The notes beneath the pieces were generated by a model. That model was given only the letters and a program-made list of their open reading frames with translations, had not been told where the DNA came from and did not search any database. From Closterium sp. Naga37s-1 (Eukaryota; Streptophyta; Zygnematophyceae; Desmidiales; Closteriaceae), in contig CANJKZ010000409.1 of the NCBI GenBank assembly GCA_947471745.1, positions 930,001-994,000 on the forward strand: 64,000 nt of DNA, in the 5' to 3' direction. Position 1 is the stretch's first letter, and each line of letters starts with the position of its first letter. The position numbers were made by a program, and so were the translations under genes. Below, in pieces: positions 41,915-53,417 of the stretch.

Positions 41915-44900
41915 CTACAGCAAGTGAGGAAACGTGGGCACAAGGCCTAACAGAGTGCAGAAACGCTGATGATCACCAGACGGAAGCGCCTTGGTGAATA
42001 TATCAGTGTTAGCCCGAGTGGCCACGTGAGCAAGACGAAGCTGACCACGCTGCTGCAACTCTCGAGCCAGGAAGTAACGCAGAGCGATGTGCTTCGTTCT
42101 GTGCTCCAGTCTGTGCTCCTGACACAAGGCAATGGCGGCCTTGTTGTCGACGTACAGCACTGGAGGAGAACGAGGCCGCTCTCCCAAGTCTGCCAGCAGG
42201 TAGGTGAGCCAGCGTAACTCCTGTGCAGCCATGGCTGTGGCGTGGATCTCAGCCTCACAACTGGAGCTGAGAACTGAAGACGAGCGTGTAGAACGCCAAG
42301 AAACCGAACCAGAGCCAAGGCCGAAGGTGTAACCCTGTGACGACCGCTGCGTAGCCTGGTCGTCAACCCAAGAAGCGTCCGAGTGCCCAGTGAGGACAAC
42401 GTCGCCCCGTCCTCCAAGCACGAGCCCCATGCCCGATGTACTGCACAAGTAGCGCAGTACCCTCTTAGCAGCATCCATGTGTACCTTTCGGTGCCGACCA
42501 GGAGCCACGTAGCGAGCCAGAAGGCCAAGAGGGTACGCAAGGTCAGGACGAGTGCAGGTCATCAGCTACATGAGGCAGCCCACTAGCTCTGGGTAAGGAC
42601 CACTCGGCTCTACGGACTCGTCCGAAGGTGGAGCTGAGAGCGAGTGACCTGTAGCCAGAGGAGTGGCCTGTGCCGAGGACCAGGTGAAGCCGAAGCGCTG
42701 AAGGACCTGCTGCACCATGTGTGACTGAGTCAGTGTGATGGTGCGGCGTGCTCTGTCCCGGGTGATCTGCAAGCCAAGGTAACTGCGCAGCTCATCCAGG
42801 TCTGTGCACGTGTGTCTCTTCTGCAGCTCTGACTTCACCAGGGCGAGAGCCTCAGTGTCAGCAGTGGCAAAGACCAAGTCGTCAACGTACACGAGGATGT
42901 AGAACGGCGGCAGCGAAGTGTCGGTGCGCAGAAACAGCGACGGGTCAGCAGTCGACGGAGCAAACCCAAGAGCCGCAAGTGTCGTCCTCAGTGTGTCGTG
43001 CCACTCACGTGGCGCCTGGCGGAGACCGTAGACCAGCCGCCGGAGGCTCCACTGGGTACCAGGAGGGAACGACCCAGTGAAGCCAGGTGGGCGGCGCAGC
43101 CAGATCTCCTCGTGCAGGCTGCCCTGTAAGAAGGCCGTGCTAAAGTCAAGAGAGTGAAGCTCGTGGTCACGCTGAGCGGCAACGTGCAGCAGCACCCGAA
43201 GAGTGGTCATCTTCGGGGTGGGGGAGAAGGTCTGGAAGAAGTCTACTCCCTCTCGCTGACTGAAACCTCGTGCAACGTAACGCGCCTTGAGGACAGACGG
43301 AGAACCCGGCGGCCGCTTCACCCTGAAAATCCACATGCCACTGACAATGTTCGCCCCAGGTGGGGGAACCTTGTCGACGTAAGTGCCTGTGGACTTCCAG
43401 GATGCCATCTCTGCGTCCATGGCTGTTTGCCACTGAGAGGAGTACTCACCCGCAATCGCCTCAGCGTAAGAGCGCGGGGTCGGGATGTCTGGAGCATTCG
43501 GGTCTCCCTCAGGGGCAAGCAGCATGGACACGAGATGAGGCGCAGCGGCTGCAAGACACTCAAGGTCCTCCTGCCTGTCCTCAAGGACGTCCGTGCCAAG
43601 AGCACACTCACCCCCGACGGACGGAGGACAGACAGACTAAGACTCAGCAACAAGACTAGCGGCGTAGTCTAGACGACAGGCAGCAGCAAAGTCAACAAGC
43701 TCAGCGACTAAGGCAGACGCAGCAGCAGACTCAAACGACGGGTCAGTGACAACTGTGGCTAGCAGACGCGTGACAGTAGGGTGCTCAGCACGAAACCGGT
43801 CAGACTCAGGGTCCGCAACGACAGGCAGAGAAGACGCAGGAGGAGACGGCAGAGGAACACGCTGCGAAGGAGAGGAAGGACGACGGACTACGAGGTCCAG
43901 CTGACGCGGACGAGGAACACGACGACCGGACCAACCAGAACGGACAGGCAAGACAGGACGCGACGCAGACTCACGACGCTCAGTAAGACCCCCTGTCTGC
44001 TCAGTGTAAGGAGAAGGAGCAGGCAGCGGTGAGCCAGGTTGCAACGGAAGACCAGTAGACGAAGGGAGACTAAGAACCTGGTGAAGCACAGAGTCAGGCG
44101 GTGGCTGAGACGACGGAGACGGTGGAGCGAAGAACAGGCGCGGCTGTGCAGTGACACCTGCACCCGCAGCTCCAGTACCCCCAGCAGCTCCAGCACCTCC
44201 AGCAGCTCCAGAACCCTCAGCGCCAGCTCCTCGAGGACCAGCTCCACCAACAGCAGCACCCCCAGAACCGGCACCTCAAGTCCCAGGGTCTCCAGCCTCC
44301 GTGTTACCAGCAGCAGCACCCCCAGACCCAGTGTCTCCAGCAGTAGCACCCTCAGGCTCAGCACCTCCAGCCCCAGCAGCTCCAGTACCTCCAGTACGAG
44401 CACCTCCGGGACCAGCACCACTCCCAGCTCCAGTGACGTCAGCAGAAGTACCTCCAGCGGCAGAGCCCCGAGCTCCAGAAGCGCGACCCTGGCGGTGACC
44501 GTACCAGTCGTGCAGCTGCTGTGAGGTGAGAGGCACACGCGGACGAAGGCGGCTACTCCAAGGAGACCGCGTAACAGCAGACTCAGAACCCTCAGTGCCA
44601 GCACCCGCAGCAGCTCCAGAACCTCCAGTGCCAGCACCCTCAGCAGCTCCAGAACCTCCAGCTCCAGCGCCACCAGCGCCAGCACCTCCAGCAGCTCCAG
44701 AACCTCCAGCTCTAGCACCCTCAGTAGCTCCAGAACCTCCAGCTCTAGCGCCACCAGCGCCAGCACCTCCAGCTCTAGCGTCACCAGCGCCAGCACCTCC
44801 AACAGAAACAACTCCAGTAGCAGAGTCACCAGCTCCAGCGCCTCCCACAGCAGGGCCCCTAGCTCCAGCAGCGCGACCCTGACGGTCAACGTACCACTCA

Positions 44901-47317
44901 AGCAGCTGCTGTGGGGAGAGAGGGAGTTGACGACGAGAGAACAGCGGCGAGGCACCAGCGGAGCGACTATGGAGACGGCCGCTCCAGGGAGACTGCTCAC
45001 CAGACGCCTCAGCGCCCCCAGACTCAGTACCCCCAGGCTCAGCACCCCCAGACTCCTCACGCCCAGGCTCAGCACCTCCAGTCTCCGCACCCCCAGGCTC
45101 CGCACCCCCAGGCTCAGAACCTCCAAGCTCCGCACCCCCAGGCTCAGCACCCCAAGGCTCCGCACCCCCAGGCTCAGCACCCCCAGCAGCAGCACCCCGA
45201 GCAGGACCACCCTCAGCAGGACCTGAGTCACCAGTGACCTCAACCGGCTCAGTCAAGGGAGGAGGGTCTTCCTGGGGAGCACCTGGAGCGAGGAAGAGCG
45301 GCGGGGGGGGGAGAGGGGCAGTGCGGTAGGGGAAGAGACGGTAAAAGGGAACCGACTTGTCGAACGTGACGTCCTGAGAGGGGAAGACACGGCGCGAGGT
45401 GGGGTGGTAAAACTGCCAACCAGGCGCGTCAGGGACAAAGCCAAGGAAGACACAGGGAACAGCGCGGGCGGAGAGCTTGTCCGCGGTGGTATCGCGGACA
45501 AAGGCACGAGCACCCCAGACCCGGAAACGCGACGCATCGCCAACCTTCCCCGTCCACAGCAGTGTGGGCGAGGTCTCCGGCAAGGAGACACGGGGCCAGA
45601 GGTTGAGCTGATGCGCGGCGTACCGGACCGCAAACGGCCACAGAAAATGGGGGGCAGCCGCATGGATCATGGAGGTACGAGCGACCTCCATGACTAAAAC
45701 AATGCGGCGCTCAGCAACCCCATTCTGATGCGGAGAGGCCGGAAGCATGAACGTCTGGCGGATGCCGTGCTCCGCACAGAAGGCTGCCAAGAGGTCTGAG
45801 GAGAACTCACCACCTCTGTCAGAGTGCAAACGCAGGACAGGAAAGTCCGACTGGAACCGCTCGCGGAGCTGGAGACGAACAGCGCGGATCCAGGGGATCA
45901 AAACATCAGGGACCTCCCCCTTGCTGCGCAAGGGGAAGACCGTGGTGTAACGCGTGTAGTCGTCGACGACCAGCAGGAAGTACCGCTCGTGGCCCTGTCC
46001 ACGGACGCGGGCTGGGCCCCACACGTCCAGGTGGAGAGTCTGCAGGGGAGCCTCTGTGGGAGGGAACGAGGAGGAGTGAGGAGCGGCGCGCTGCCGCCCC
46101 TCGACACAGGGAAGACAGGGAGGAGCAGGCGAGGGTGGTAGAGGAGGCAGAGTCTCTGGAAGTCCAGAGACAAGGAAACGGCGGTGCATGCTACGAAGGC
46201 GCTACACCGAGGGGTGACCAAGGCGGTGGTGCCAAAGGAGGGTCTGGTGCGACAAAGCGCGACACGAGCAGGGGGGCGCTAGCTGACCTGACGCAGACGC
46301 AGACGCAGACGCAGCTACATGAGGGGACACAGTGGTCAGTGTGTACAGACTCGAGCCAGGCGCTCAGGTGAACGTGGCCAGGTGCCGACCAGTCCGGGAG
46401 CACGTACAGTGGGTCACACGCTGACCTCCAGGGGTGAACTGGTCAACCCACACATCCTGTAGGTCAGCTCCACTCACCAAGTTCGTAGAGAACGAGGGGA
46501 GGTGAAGACCTGACAGGGAGCCAGACGGGACCGCCGGACACGGCAGGACCGTGGAGGAGTGCGCAAGGACTGGACCCCCAGAGGGGTCTGCCAGGGAGAC
46601 TGCAACCGGCCGACGGAGCGGCGTGAGGGTGGTGCTGTCGCGAAAGAAGGAGCGGGAAGCACCTGAGTCAAGTGTGAAGGTGTACAAGGCCTCAGCAGGC
46701 GCAGTACCAGAGAGAGCAGACTCACCAGCACCTGGAGCAGCAGCCTCACCAGTACCTAGAGCAGGAGACGCACCAGCACCTAGAGCAGCAGCCTCACCAG
46801 CACCTAGAGCAGCAGGCTCTATACCTGGGTCAGGCGGTACGCACAGGGAACAGGCACGGTCAGCACTAGTAGGCAAGGCATACATGGCAGTGAGAATAGC
46901 ATCATAGTCAAGAGCAAAGATATCTACCCTCTGTCCAAGCAGCTCCAGCCAGGTGGGGAGCTCAGCCTCGTCGCCAAACTCGGTACGCCAGGCGTCGCTC
47001 AGACGGGCGAAGCAGCGGGACTGTGTGTGACCAAGCGTCCCGCAAGCCTGACCGGCCCGATCAACTGTGCGAATGACGTACGGGCAGCGAACGGTACTCA
47101 AAGACCCTCTACTCTGAGCGTACCACTCGTGAAGCTGCTGGGACGTAAGTGTCTCGCGTGGACGCCGCTGCAGCTGCAGCTGGCCACTGCCAGACGCTCC
47201 CAACTGACTAGCTCCAGGGCGACAGCTACGACGGCGACCGCCACAACCCCAACTAGCGTACCACTCACGAAGCTGCTGGGGCGTGAGAGACTCGCGTGAA
47301 CGTCGCTGGAGCTGCAT
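41915..47317 (-). pseudogene. Copia A polyprotein (partial gag, protease, integrase, RT, RNase H)
   Basis: Minus-strand pieces: 47317-46364 has a knuckle-like C...C...GHTQSRC region and protease FTLDSGASRSFF. 46189 onward has the integrase core (LDVWGPARVRGQGHERYFLL, VVDDYTRYTTVFPL, HSDRGGEFSSDLL). A Gly/Ala/Glu repeat linker (about 45240-44150) follows. RT (43531-42566) has MDAEMASWKSTGTYVDKVPP, then ILVYVDDLVFATAD with the copia YVDD box. A TAG at 42563-42565 separates RNase H/C-terminus (42562-41915; DNKAAIALCQEHRLEHRTKH). Several frame breaks. No recognisable N-terminal Gag domain. Confidence 0.88.
44150..45240 (-). repeat. Gly/Ala-rich repeat linker between copia A integrase and RT
   Basis: Short units such as GGAEPGGAE and GAGAGGSGA, encoded by ~15-bp repeats of CCAGCACCTCCAGC-like sequence, separate the two enzyme domains. 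The same kind of linker occurs in copia B. Confidence 0.85.
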
Positions 47318-47329
47318 CTGGCCACCGCC

Positions 47330-47350
47330 AGTAGCAGCAGTAGCAGTAGT

Positions 47351-47383
<33 letters not shown>

Positions 47384-48425
47384 GCAGTAGTAGTAGCGCG
47401 GGGAAGGCAGGCGCGGCAGACAGACAGGCAGGCAGGCGTGGCAGGCAGGCAGGAAGGCAGGCAGGCAGGTAGGCAGGTGCTCACCAGTGGCGGGAAGGGC
47501 AGGCGCACGACGGCGTCGACGGCGGGGCCGCGACAGCTGCGGCAGAGCAGGACCGCGTCAGAGGTAGGGCAGGTCCGCGACAGCTGCTGTAGGGCGGGGA
47601 CGTGACGGCGGCAGAAGGCTCCGCGGCAGCTGATGCAGGGCAGGGCCGCGACGGCTGCTGCAGGGCAGGGCCGCGACGGCGGCAGGAGGCTCCGCGGCAG
47701 CTGCTGCAGGGCGGGGCCGCGACCGCGGCAGAAGGCTCCGCGGCAGCCGCGGCAGCTGCTGCAGGGCAGGGCCGCGACGGCGGCAGAAGGCTCCGCGGCA
47801 GCCGCTGCAGGGCGGGGCCGCGACTGTGGCAGGGCGCTCCGCGGCAGTTGCTGCAGGAGCGACGGCGGCGTCCAGGGGCAGCCGCGGCGCGCGGGGCTGC
47901 AGCGCGCTACGCGAGCTGCGGACGCGGCGCGCGAAGCCGCCGCGGGCTGCGCGAGGACGGCAGCCGCGGCGCGCGGGGCTGCAGCGCGACGCGCGGGCAG
48001 CGAACGCGACGCGCGGGGCTGCAGCGCGACGCGCGGGGCTGCAGCACGACGCGCGGGGCTGCAGCACGACGCGCGGGCAGCGAACGCGACGCGCGGGGCT
48101 GCAGCGCGACGCGCGGGCAGCGGACGCAACGCGCGGGGCTGCAGCGCGACGCGCGGGCTGTGGGCGCGACGCGCGGGGCAGCGACCTGGCCTGGCGCGTC
48201 AGTGACCTGGCGGGGCGGCGCTCTGACCTGACGGGCCTGCAGGGGCGGCTCGCGGGCCTGACGTGTCTGCAGGGGCGACGCGTGGGCCTTACGGGCCTGC
48301 AGGGACGGCGCTCTGGCCTAGGGCAGCAGTAGGCAGCACGAGGGCTGCAGGACGGCGCGCGCAGCGCAGCACGTCACAAGGCAAGGCAGGCAGGCAGGCA
48401 GGCGCAAGACAACACGTGGGGTAGC
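47330..48425 (-). repeat. GC-rich repetitive leader of copia A
   Basis: Lies between the primer site and the first coding region. Contains a (TGC)n tract at 47335-47385, GCAGG arrays at 47420-47480, GGCAGCTGCTGCAGGGC repeats (47570-47860) and GACGCGCGGGGCTGCAGC repeats (47880-48180). Its ORFs are Arg/Ala/Pro-rich chance frames. No Gag domain is seen. Confidence 0.8.
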
Positions 48426-48493
48426 GCGGTAACCGCAACGGTAGGTGGGCCCGAAAAAAAAAACGGTCCTACGGACCTAGTGCTCTGAAACCA

Positions 48494-48774
48494 TGTCAAA
48501 ATCTAGCAGCAGGGATGAATGAACTGTCAGAAAGTAGAGTAGAAAGTTTAGAACAAGAAAGAGGGGTTTCACTAGCAAGCAGTTGGATACATATAGCAAA
48601 CCCTAATTGGGCTGTACTCACTATGGAGTACCCCACTGCAGGCTAGACAATTATAACATTCTGACATGAACTATGAAAGAGTTGGGTACAAGTATGAAAC
48701 CCTAAAAGGGGCTGTACCCCATATTGGCTACCCCACTACAGCCTACACATATGTAACATACATATACTTTGACA
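48494..48774 (-). repeat. 5' LTR of copia A, split by a solo LTR
   Basis: About 134 bp of LTR once the solo LTR and its duplication are removed. It begins (minus strand) TGTCAAAGTATATG and ends GATTTTGACA, next to the primer site TGGTTTCAGAGC at 48482-48493. Confidence 0.88.
48525..48666 (-). mobile_element. Solo LTR of family C inside the copia A LTR
   Basis: 142 bp from TGTCAG to CTGACA with target duplication TGAAC (48520-48524, 48667-48671). It matches the LTRs of element C (12801-12941), including GCAGTGGGGTACTC and GGGTTTGCTAT. Formed by recombination between the two LTRs of a former insertion. Confidence 0.92.
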
Positions 48775-49528
48775 GAAGGTAGTGCCGGCCGACCTCATCA
48801 AGCGTGTCTTCCTCACCTGTGGCATCAGCAACCAGCTTGACAGTAGTGAGGACGGACTCGCCATGGCGCACAGGCGGAGCCAGCTGACAGCGGAAGTGGA
48901 TGTCGACGACGACATCATCGCTAATGGATTTTTTGGCAACAACTGCCAGGAGCCCGAATCTGACGAGGAGGAGGAGGGGTACTGGATGATCTTCATTTGG
49001 TAGAAGTACCCCGGCTAAACTTGTAGTTAGGAGATGTAGCGTAATCTGATGTTGTAGTGGCTAAGAAAATGTGACATTTTAGTGAATTATTTGTAATGCC
49101 TCTGGTAAAAGTTTAAGGGTGGCGCTTATAATAAGGACAGAAATCACAGGGGGTGCGCTTATAATCGAGTTCCGGCCATAAGCGCCATGCTCCAGATAGA
49201 GGCGCCGGCGCCTATAATCGGACGACGCCTATATCCGGGGTGATACGGTACAACGAACCGGCGTTCGCAACATCACACAAGTGTTTTGTTGGATAAGGAT
49301 GCCAGACCCAACAATATGTTCTGGAGGCAGCAATTATTAATTTAATATGGCACCCCAACATTCACCTAACTCTGTCGTGTGTTCCAGCCCTCCCTCCAAC
49401 AGGCCAGTTAGGTCATCCCAACAGCCCGTAAGAAGTTACGAATGCAAAGAATATGTTACCACTACTGGAAACTTGACCGAACTAGTACGGCAGTCTCGGA
49501 CTTTTCATCAGCACTAAAGAAGAAAGTC

Positions 49529-52500
49529 CTAAGAGACATGGAGCCGCTTGCGGAAATCTTCAGCCATCAACGGCAAGCCTTCTCGCAGGGTCACCTGCAG
49601 AAACAAAGGCAAAAAACTCAGAACCGATATACAAAGGCTCCGCAATAAAAAAAAACAATGCTGAAAGTAGAGGAGCGTAAAACGCACTTTGGGTTCCCAT
49701 CCAAGAATCTCCTTGGCCTTGGTGATGTCTGGCTTGCGCTGGCGTGGATCATCAGGTGTGTTCTCCACGATCTTCCACGAGGCAGATGGCTCAATCAGCT
49801 ATACACACACACAGAAACAAGGGAGGGGGGAAGGTATGATTATCAAAATACGAGGGTCAGACCAATGGCCCACAAATGAAATGAAACAAGGCGACTCAGT
49901 ACTTGAGACCCGAATTTTGTGAAGGGTATGCACACAACGCTAAAACAATCAGACCAAAAAACGCACCTCTTTGACAGCAGCTGCAAGCTCTAGCATAGTG
50001 AACTCGCCTGGAGGGAGGGAAGGTACAAAGGTGATATCAGCAGAGTATCAGAGCTGACGTGAGGGTAGAGAGCATTAGGCTGAAAAAGTGCACCAGACAA
50101 AGCACAAACGGCTAGGAAACTCTGGGTGGATGTGTCAGGGATAGGAATGGGACAGACAGGCACACGAGTGCAGCCAAAACCTCACAACATAGCCCATGCC
50201 ATAGCATTGCCCCATAAAACATTCCGGTTTCTCACAAGATTCCCCATACAAACACCCACGTCACACCACCATCCCAGAAGCAACACCCCATGATGATCAA
50301 GCTTAAGCATGCTCATTCTTGTTAATCCACGCACCAGGGTTGCCTAGGTTGATGGGGCCAGTGACCGGGCCCTCCATGAGCTTGATCAGACCGTCCACCT
50401 GCACACACAAGGAGGCAGCGCGCAGAGAGGGAGCAGACAGGGGAGGAAGGAGGCAGAGAGGAAGCAGACAGAGAGGGAACAGACAGGGAGGGAGCAGGCA
50501 GGGAGGGAGCAGATACATACATGAACGGATACTTCCGTAAGATGGAGAAGAGGAGACAATGCGGGAAAAGCTTTGGTTGTTGGTGTGATATAAACGCTAA
50601 GAAATTATACAGCAGGTATGTATGATGAATGGGCTAAAAGCCATGAGTGCCAAGATACCAGTCCAAATGAGAACAGCATCTGGATGGCATTCGCACAGGG
50701 TTAGCATGGAGTCGACATGATAAGGGCATGATAGTGGCATCCTGTTACGTGAGCACAACAAGAAACCACATACCATGTCAGCAACTACATACCACGTCAG
50801 CAACCACATACCCATCAGCAACTACATACCATGTCAGCGACTACATACCACGTCAGCAACCACATACCATGTCAGCGACTGCATACCAAGTCAGCAACCA
50901 CATACCAAGTCTGAAACATAGCAGAAGCTACGGGTCTGTGTGCCTGGGGCCTGCACTGTGAGTTCCTCGTTCCTGAGACAGGGATGGGTGAGGCCACACG
51001 AGATTATACACAGGAGCGACATGACATGATAAGACGATATGCAACAACTACATTGCAAAAGCAAGACAGGAACAGGGGGAACCGGTTTTTTTATGGTGAA
51101 AAACGACAAGTGGCTGGTGGAGTAAACGTCATGCCCTCTGACTCAAGTGGACAACATCTGGAAACGTCAGCGTAAGGGACTGGGAGAAAAGCTCTGATCT
51201 TTCACGGGGTTCATTGTCGGGATAAAATCAACCGAACACTCACCTGAAGGCCTGCGCAATGAAGTTGCTGACGACACGGCCGTCGTCAATGTTCATGCGA
51301 GGGCCATAGGTGTTAAAGATGCGCGCCACACGGATCTCTGATGTGCAGGATAGAGGAGAGGGGAGAAAAGAGGGCGGAGAGGGGGGGGAGGGGCGGGCGG
51401 CTGTTCAGTGTGGTGAAGAGTGGCATAGAAACGGGGGGGGGAGCGCAAAGAGGAGGGAACGAGAGCGAGAGAGAGAAAGTTTTGCGTAAAAGAGAGCGAA
51501 GTCGAAGCGTGGGAGGTTATCGGTGGTGTGGGAGGGAAGGCTGGGAGGACCGAGAGTGTGGATTACAACAAAAGACTAACATCCAATCAGCATTAACCAG
51601 TCTACTTGGGCTCGCTTCACCGTCGCGATCATTGCGCCATTGTTTCATTCCTTTACCCTTTGTGGCCAAAAACCCCTCGCCCTTCGTTCCCCCCATCACC
51701 GACACCGCATCCTTTAACCAACAAAACACCCTCTCCCAGCCCACACCGCATTCCCCCCTTTCCAAAGGACCGAAAGGTTCTTGCGACGTACCAACGCCGT
51801 GTTGCCGGTGGTAGTCGAACATGAGCGTCTCCGCCACTCGCTTGCCCTCGTCGTAGCAGCTCCGCACGCCTGAGAAGGGGAGAGCGCGGAAGGGAGAGAG
51901 GAGGGGGGAAGGGGAAAAAGGGGGGGAGGGAAAAAAATGTGCAAGTGAGAAAGAGGAGGGAGAGGGAGAGCAAGAGGGAAGCATGAATTGCTCATGAAGC
52001 ACTCACCGATCGGATTGACGTTGCCCCAATAGGTCTCCTTCTGCGGGTGCTCCAAGGGATCGCCGTACACCTCTGACGTTGAAGTAAGGAGGATCCTATG
52101 TGAGGAGCAGGACGAATGACAACGAAGAGGACAAGAGAAGTAGAAAAGAAAACATTAATGTCAGTGGTGAGAGGTGAAGCCGTTTTTCTATATTCTTTCG
52201 ACAAACGCCAGATTGAGGAATGCGTAGAAAAGGTAGAAGCAGTAGAACAACACTCCTTACCTTGCTCCCACTCGCTTCGCAAGTCCAAGCATGTTCAGTG
52301 TACCCATCACGTTGGTCTTGATGGTCTGCAGAGACCAGCAACAAAAAAAAATCAGCGTTCGTCATCAACATCGCTGATAAGCAGCGGAGTTAAATGTTAT
52401 TGCATGCTGAACAAACTGATTTGTTATTAACATCCAAACATTTTCTCACCAGGCACGGGTTGCCTTTCAGCGAATCCCTTTACAATAGATTATCTGTTCA

Positions 52501-53417
52501 ATTTGGTGCGTACCTTCACCGGATTATACTTGTAGAAGATCGGCGAAGCAGGACACGCCAGATGGTAAATCTGATCCACCTCCACCAGAAGAGTCTCCGT
52601 GACATCTGCGAACCCGAGCAATCCACGATATATACATGAAAAACAAAGCAATAAAAATATACCAGGACGTTCCACTTAAGTAGCCGAAAGGACCGTGTGG
52701 TCAGACGGACACATCTCGAGAAGTAGGTCGCATTCGTACCATGACGAATGATTTCGAAGTTTGGGTGGCCGATCCACTGTCGAATATTGTCCTTGGTCCC
52801 AGTGAAGAAGTTGTCTGCAACAATAACCTGAAATTGAGAAAACAGGAAACAAGGTTCAAGGCTCAAGAACGGTTACCTTAAAAACTGGAAATGGGAAATG
52901 AACCGTCACATGGATGACATGTCGGATGAAATAGCAAGCCAGTCTCACAAACGAACCTCATGGCCGGCTTCCATAAGCCTGTCGACAAGGTGCGATCCAA
53001 TAAATCCCGCACCTCCTGTTACAAGCACTCTCAGGCGAGGCTGCACGAGAGAAATACAAGCAACCAAAAGGAAGAAAAAGAAAGGAAAAAACAAAACAGG
53101 CGTAAGTGAAAAGCTCGAGTGGAGGGAATCGCACACTAAGAAAACGGTACTTTTCTCTACTGTTAGGTAGAATAACGAGATACAATGCCATCGGATTCAA
53201 TCGATCACTTCCTTCAACGTCCGACCATGATATTAACAATGAAGATGCGTGTTTGCAATCTATGCAGTCAAAGAGACGAGCTTCTTGAGAACAGAGGAAC
53301 AGAAAATCAACGATCACGTACGCTAGAATATTTAGACTGCCTGATCGGCGATGGAGGAGGAGGGATCCTCCTGGTCTCGCCTCCATTCTCTGACGCCTTG
53401 TCCCCAGCATCACTCAT
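49529..53417 (-). CDS. UXS: UDP-xylose synthase (UDP-glucuronate decarboxylase), cytosolic type, complete
   Basis: Converts UDP-glucuronate to UDP-xylose, the donor for cell-wall xylan and xyloglucan. Thirteen exons: 53417-53322, 53040-52957, 52827-52740, 52605-52514, 52325-52261, 52095-52007, 51869-51792, 51337-51244, 50972-50906, 50398-50335, 50007-49967, 49798-49688, 49594-49529. They total 1035 bp (344 residues), every junction is GT-AG and all phases agree. The N-terminus [17 protein letters not shown] then [14 protein letters not shown] is short and lacks a membrane anchor, like cytosolic UXS. The NAD-binding motif is [19 protein letters not shown]. The substrate region is [14 protein letters not shown], then [14 protein letters not shown]. 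Catalytic Tyr and Lys lie in [12 protein letters not shown]. The C-terminal part has [18 protein letters not shown]. Length and motifs match the family. Nothing is missing, so it is probably functional. Confidence 0.96.
50757..50912 (-). repeat. Eight-copy 19-bp array of the UXS exon 9 donor
   Basis: On the minus strand the junction GACTTG|GTATGTGGTTGCT is followed by seven more 19-bp copies such as GACATGGTATGTAGTTGCT. Each contains its own GTATG donor-like core. The first copy overlaps the last codons of exon 9. Confidence 0.9.

Larger units (their letters stand above)
41748..48774 (-). mobile_element. Copia-type LTR retrotransposon A, inserted in the pogo transposase
   Basis: Target duplication GAAGG (41743-41747, 48775-48779). 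The 3' LTR is 41748-41901. The 5' LTR is 48494-48774 and contains a solo LTR at 48525-48666. LTR ends are TGTCAAA...TTTTGACA. The primer site TGGTTTCAGAGC follows the 5' LTR on the minus strand. Domain order protease-integrase-RT-RNase H is copia-type. Stops and frameshifts are present. Confidence 0.93.
39674..49003 (+). pseudogene. Pogo-type transposase (CENP-B HTH + DDE), disrupted
   Basis: Exon 1 from ATG 39674 starts MAEFSGTHFLFKKKPARRP, then a Pro-rich stretch, then the HTH (YTVAEKLKWVALLDVAVSVR, LARESGIHRKCLTNWKR) and a CENP-B-type region. TAG at 40766-40768 interrupts it after MKTRVA. Exon 2, 40877-41164, has IINADQTPLWLEMPATTTVE (first catalytic Asp). Exon 3, 41245-41577, has a TGA after HENG (41274-41276), then SMLVLDSYRGHLT and EVQPLDVSINKSF (second and third acidic residues). 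Exon 4 starts 41688 (NLKKPPPEVVLRWISQAWK), is broken by copia A at 41747/48775 and resumes to an acidic C-terminus ending ESDEEEEGYWMIFIW (49003). Two nonsense changes plus the insertion make it inactive. Confidence 0.88.
39120..49248 (+). mobile_element. Pogo/Tigger-like DNA transposon, split by copia A
   Basis: Left end CCGTATTACCCCGGATA and the right-end reverse complement CCGTATCACCCCGGATA are flanked by TA on both sides (39118-39119, 49249-49250). Removing copia A and its duplication leaves about 3.1 kb. Subterminal GCGCTTATAA and GGCCATAAGCGCCGG motifs are shared with the MITE at 3034-3555. TA target, CENP-B-like helix-turn-helix and a DDE domain fit the pogo branch of Tc1/mariner. It lies between the 5' end of the plastid-protein gene and the 3' end of UXS. 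Confidence 0.9.

Noticed and set aside
43888-45243. Leu/Val-rich 451-codon ORF opposite frame to the integrase
   Set aside because: An alternative-frame shadow of the Gly/Ala repeat linker.
47098-48332. Arg/Ala-rich ORFs on both strands in the copia A leader
   Set aside because: All frames are open because of GC-rich tandem repeats. No conserved motif.
51341-52070. ORFs around UXS exons 6-8 on both strands
   Set aside because: Shadows and intron read-through. The 13-exon model accounts for all conserved UXS residues.
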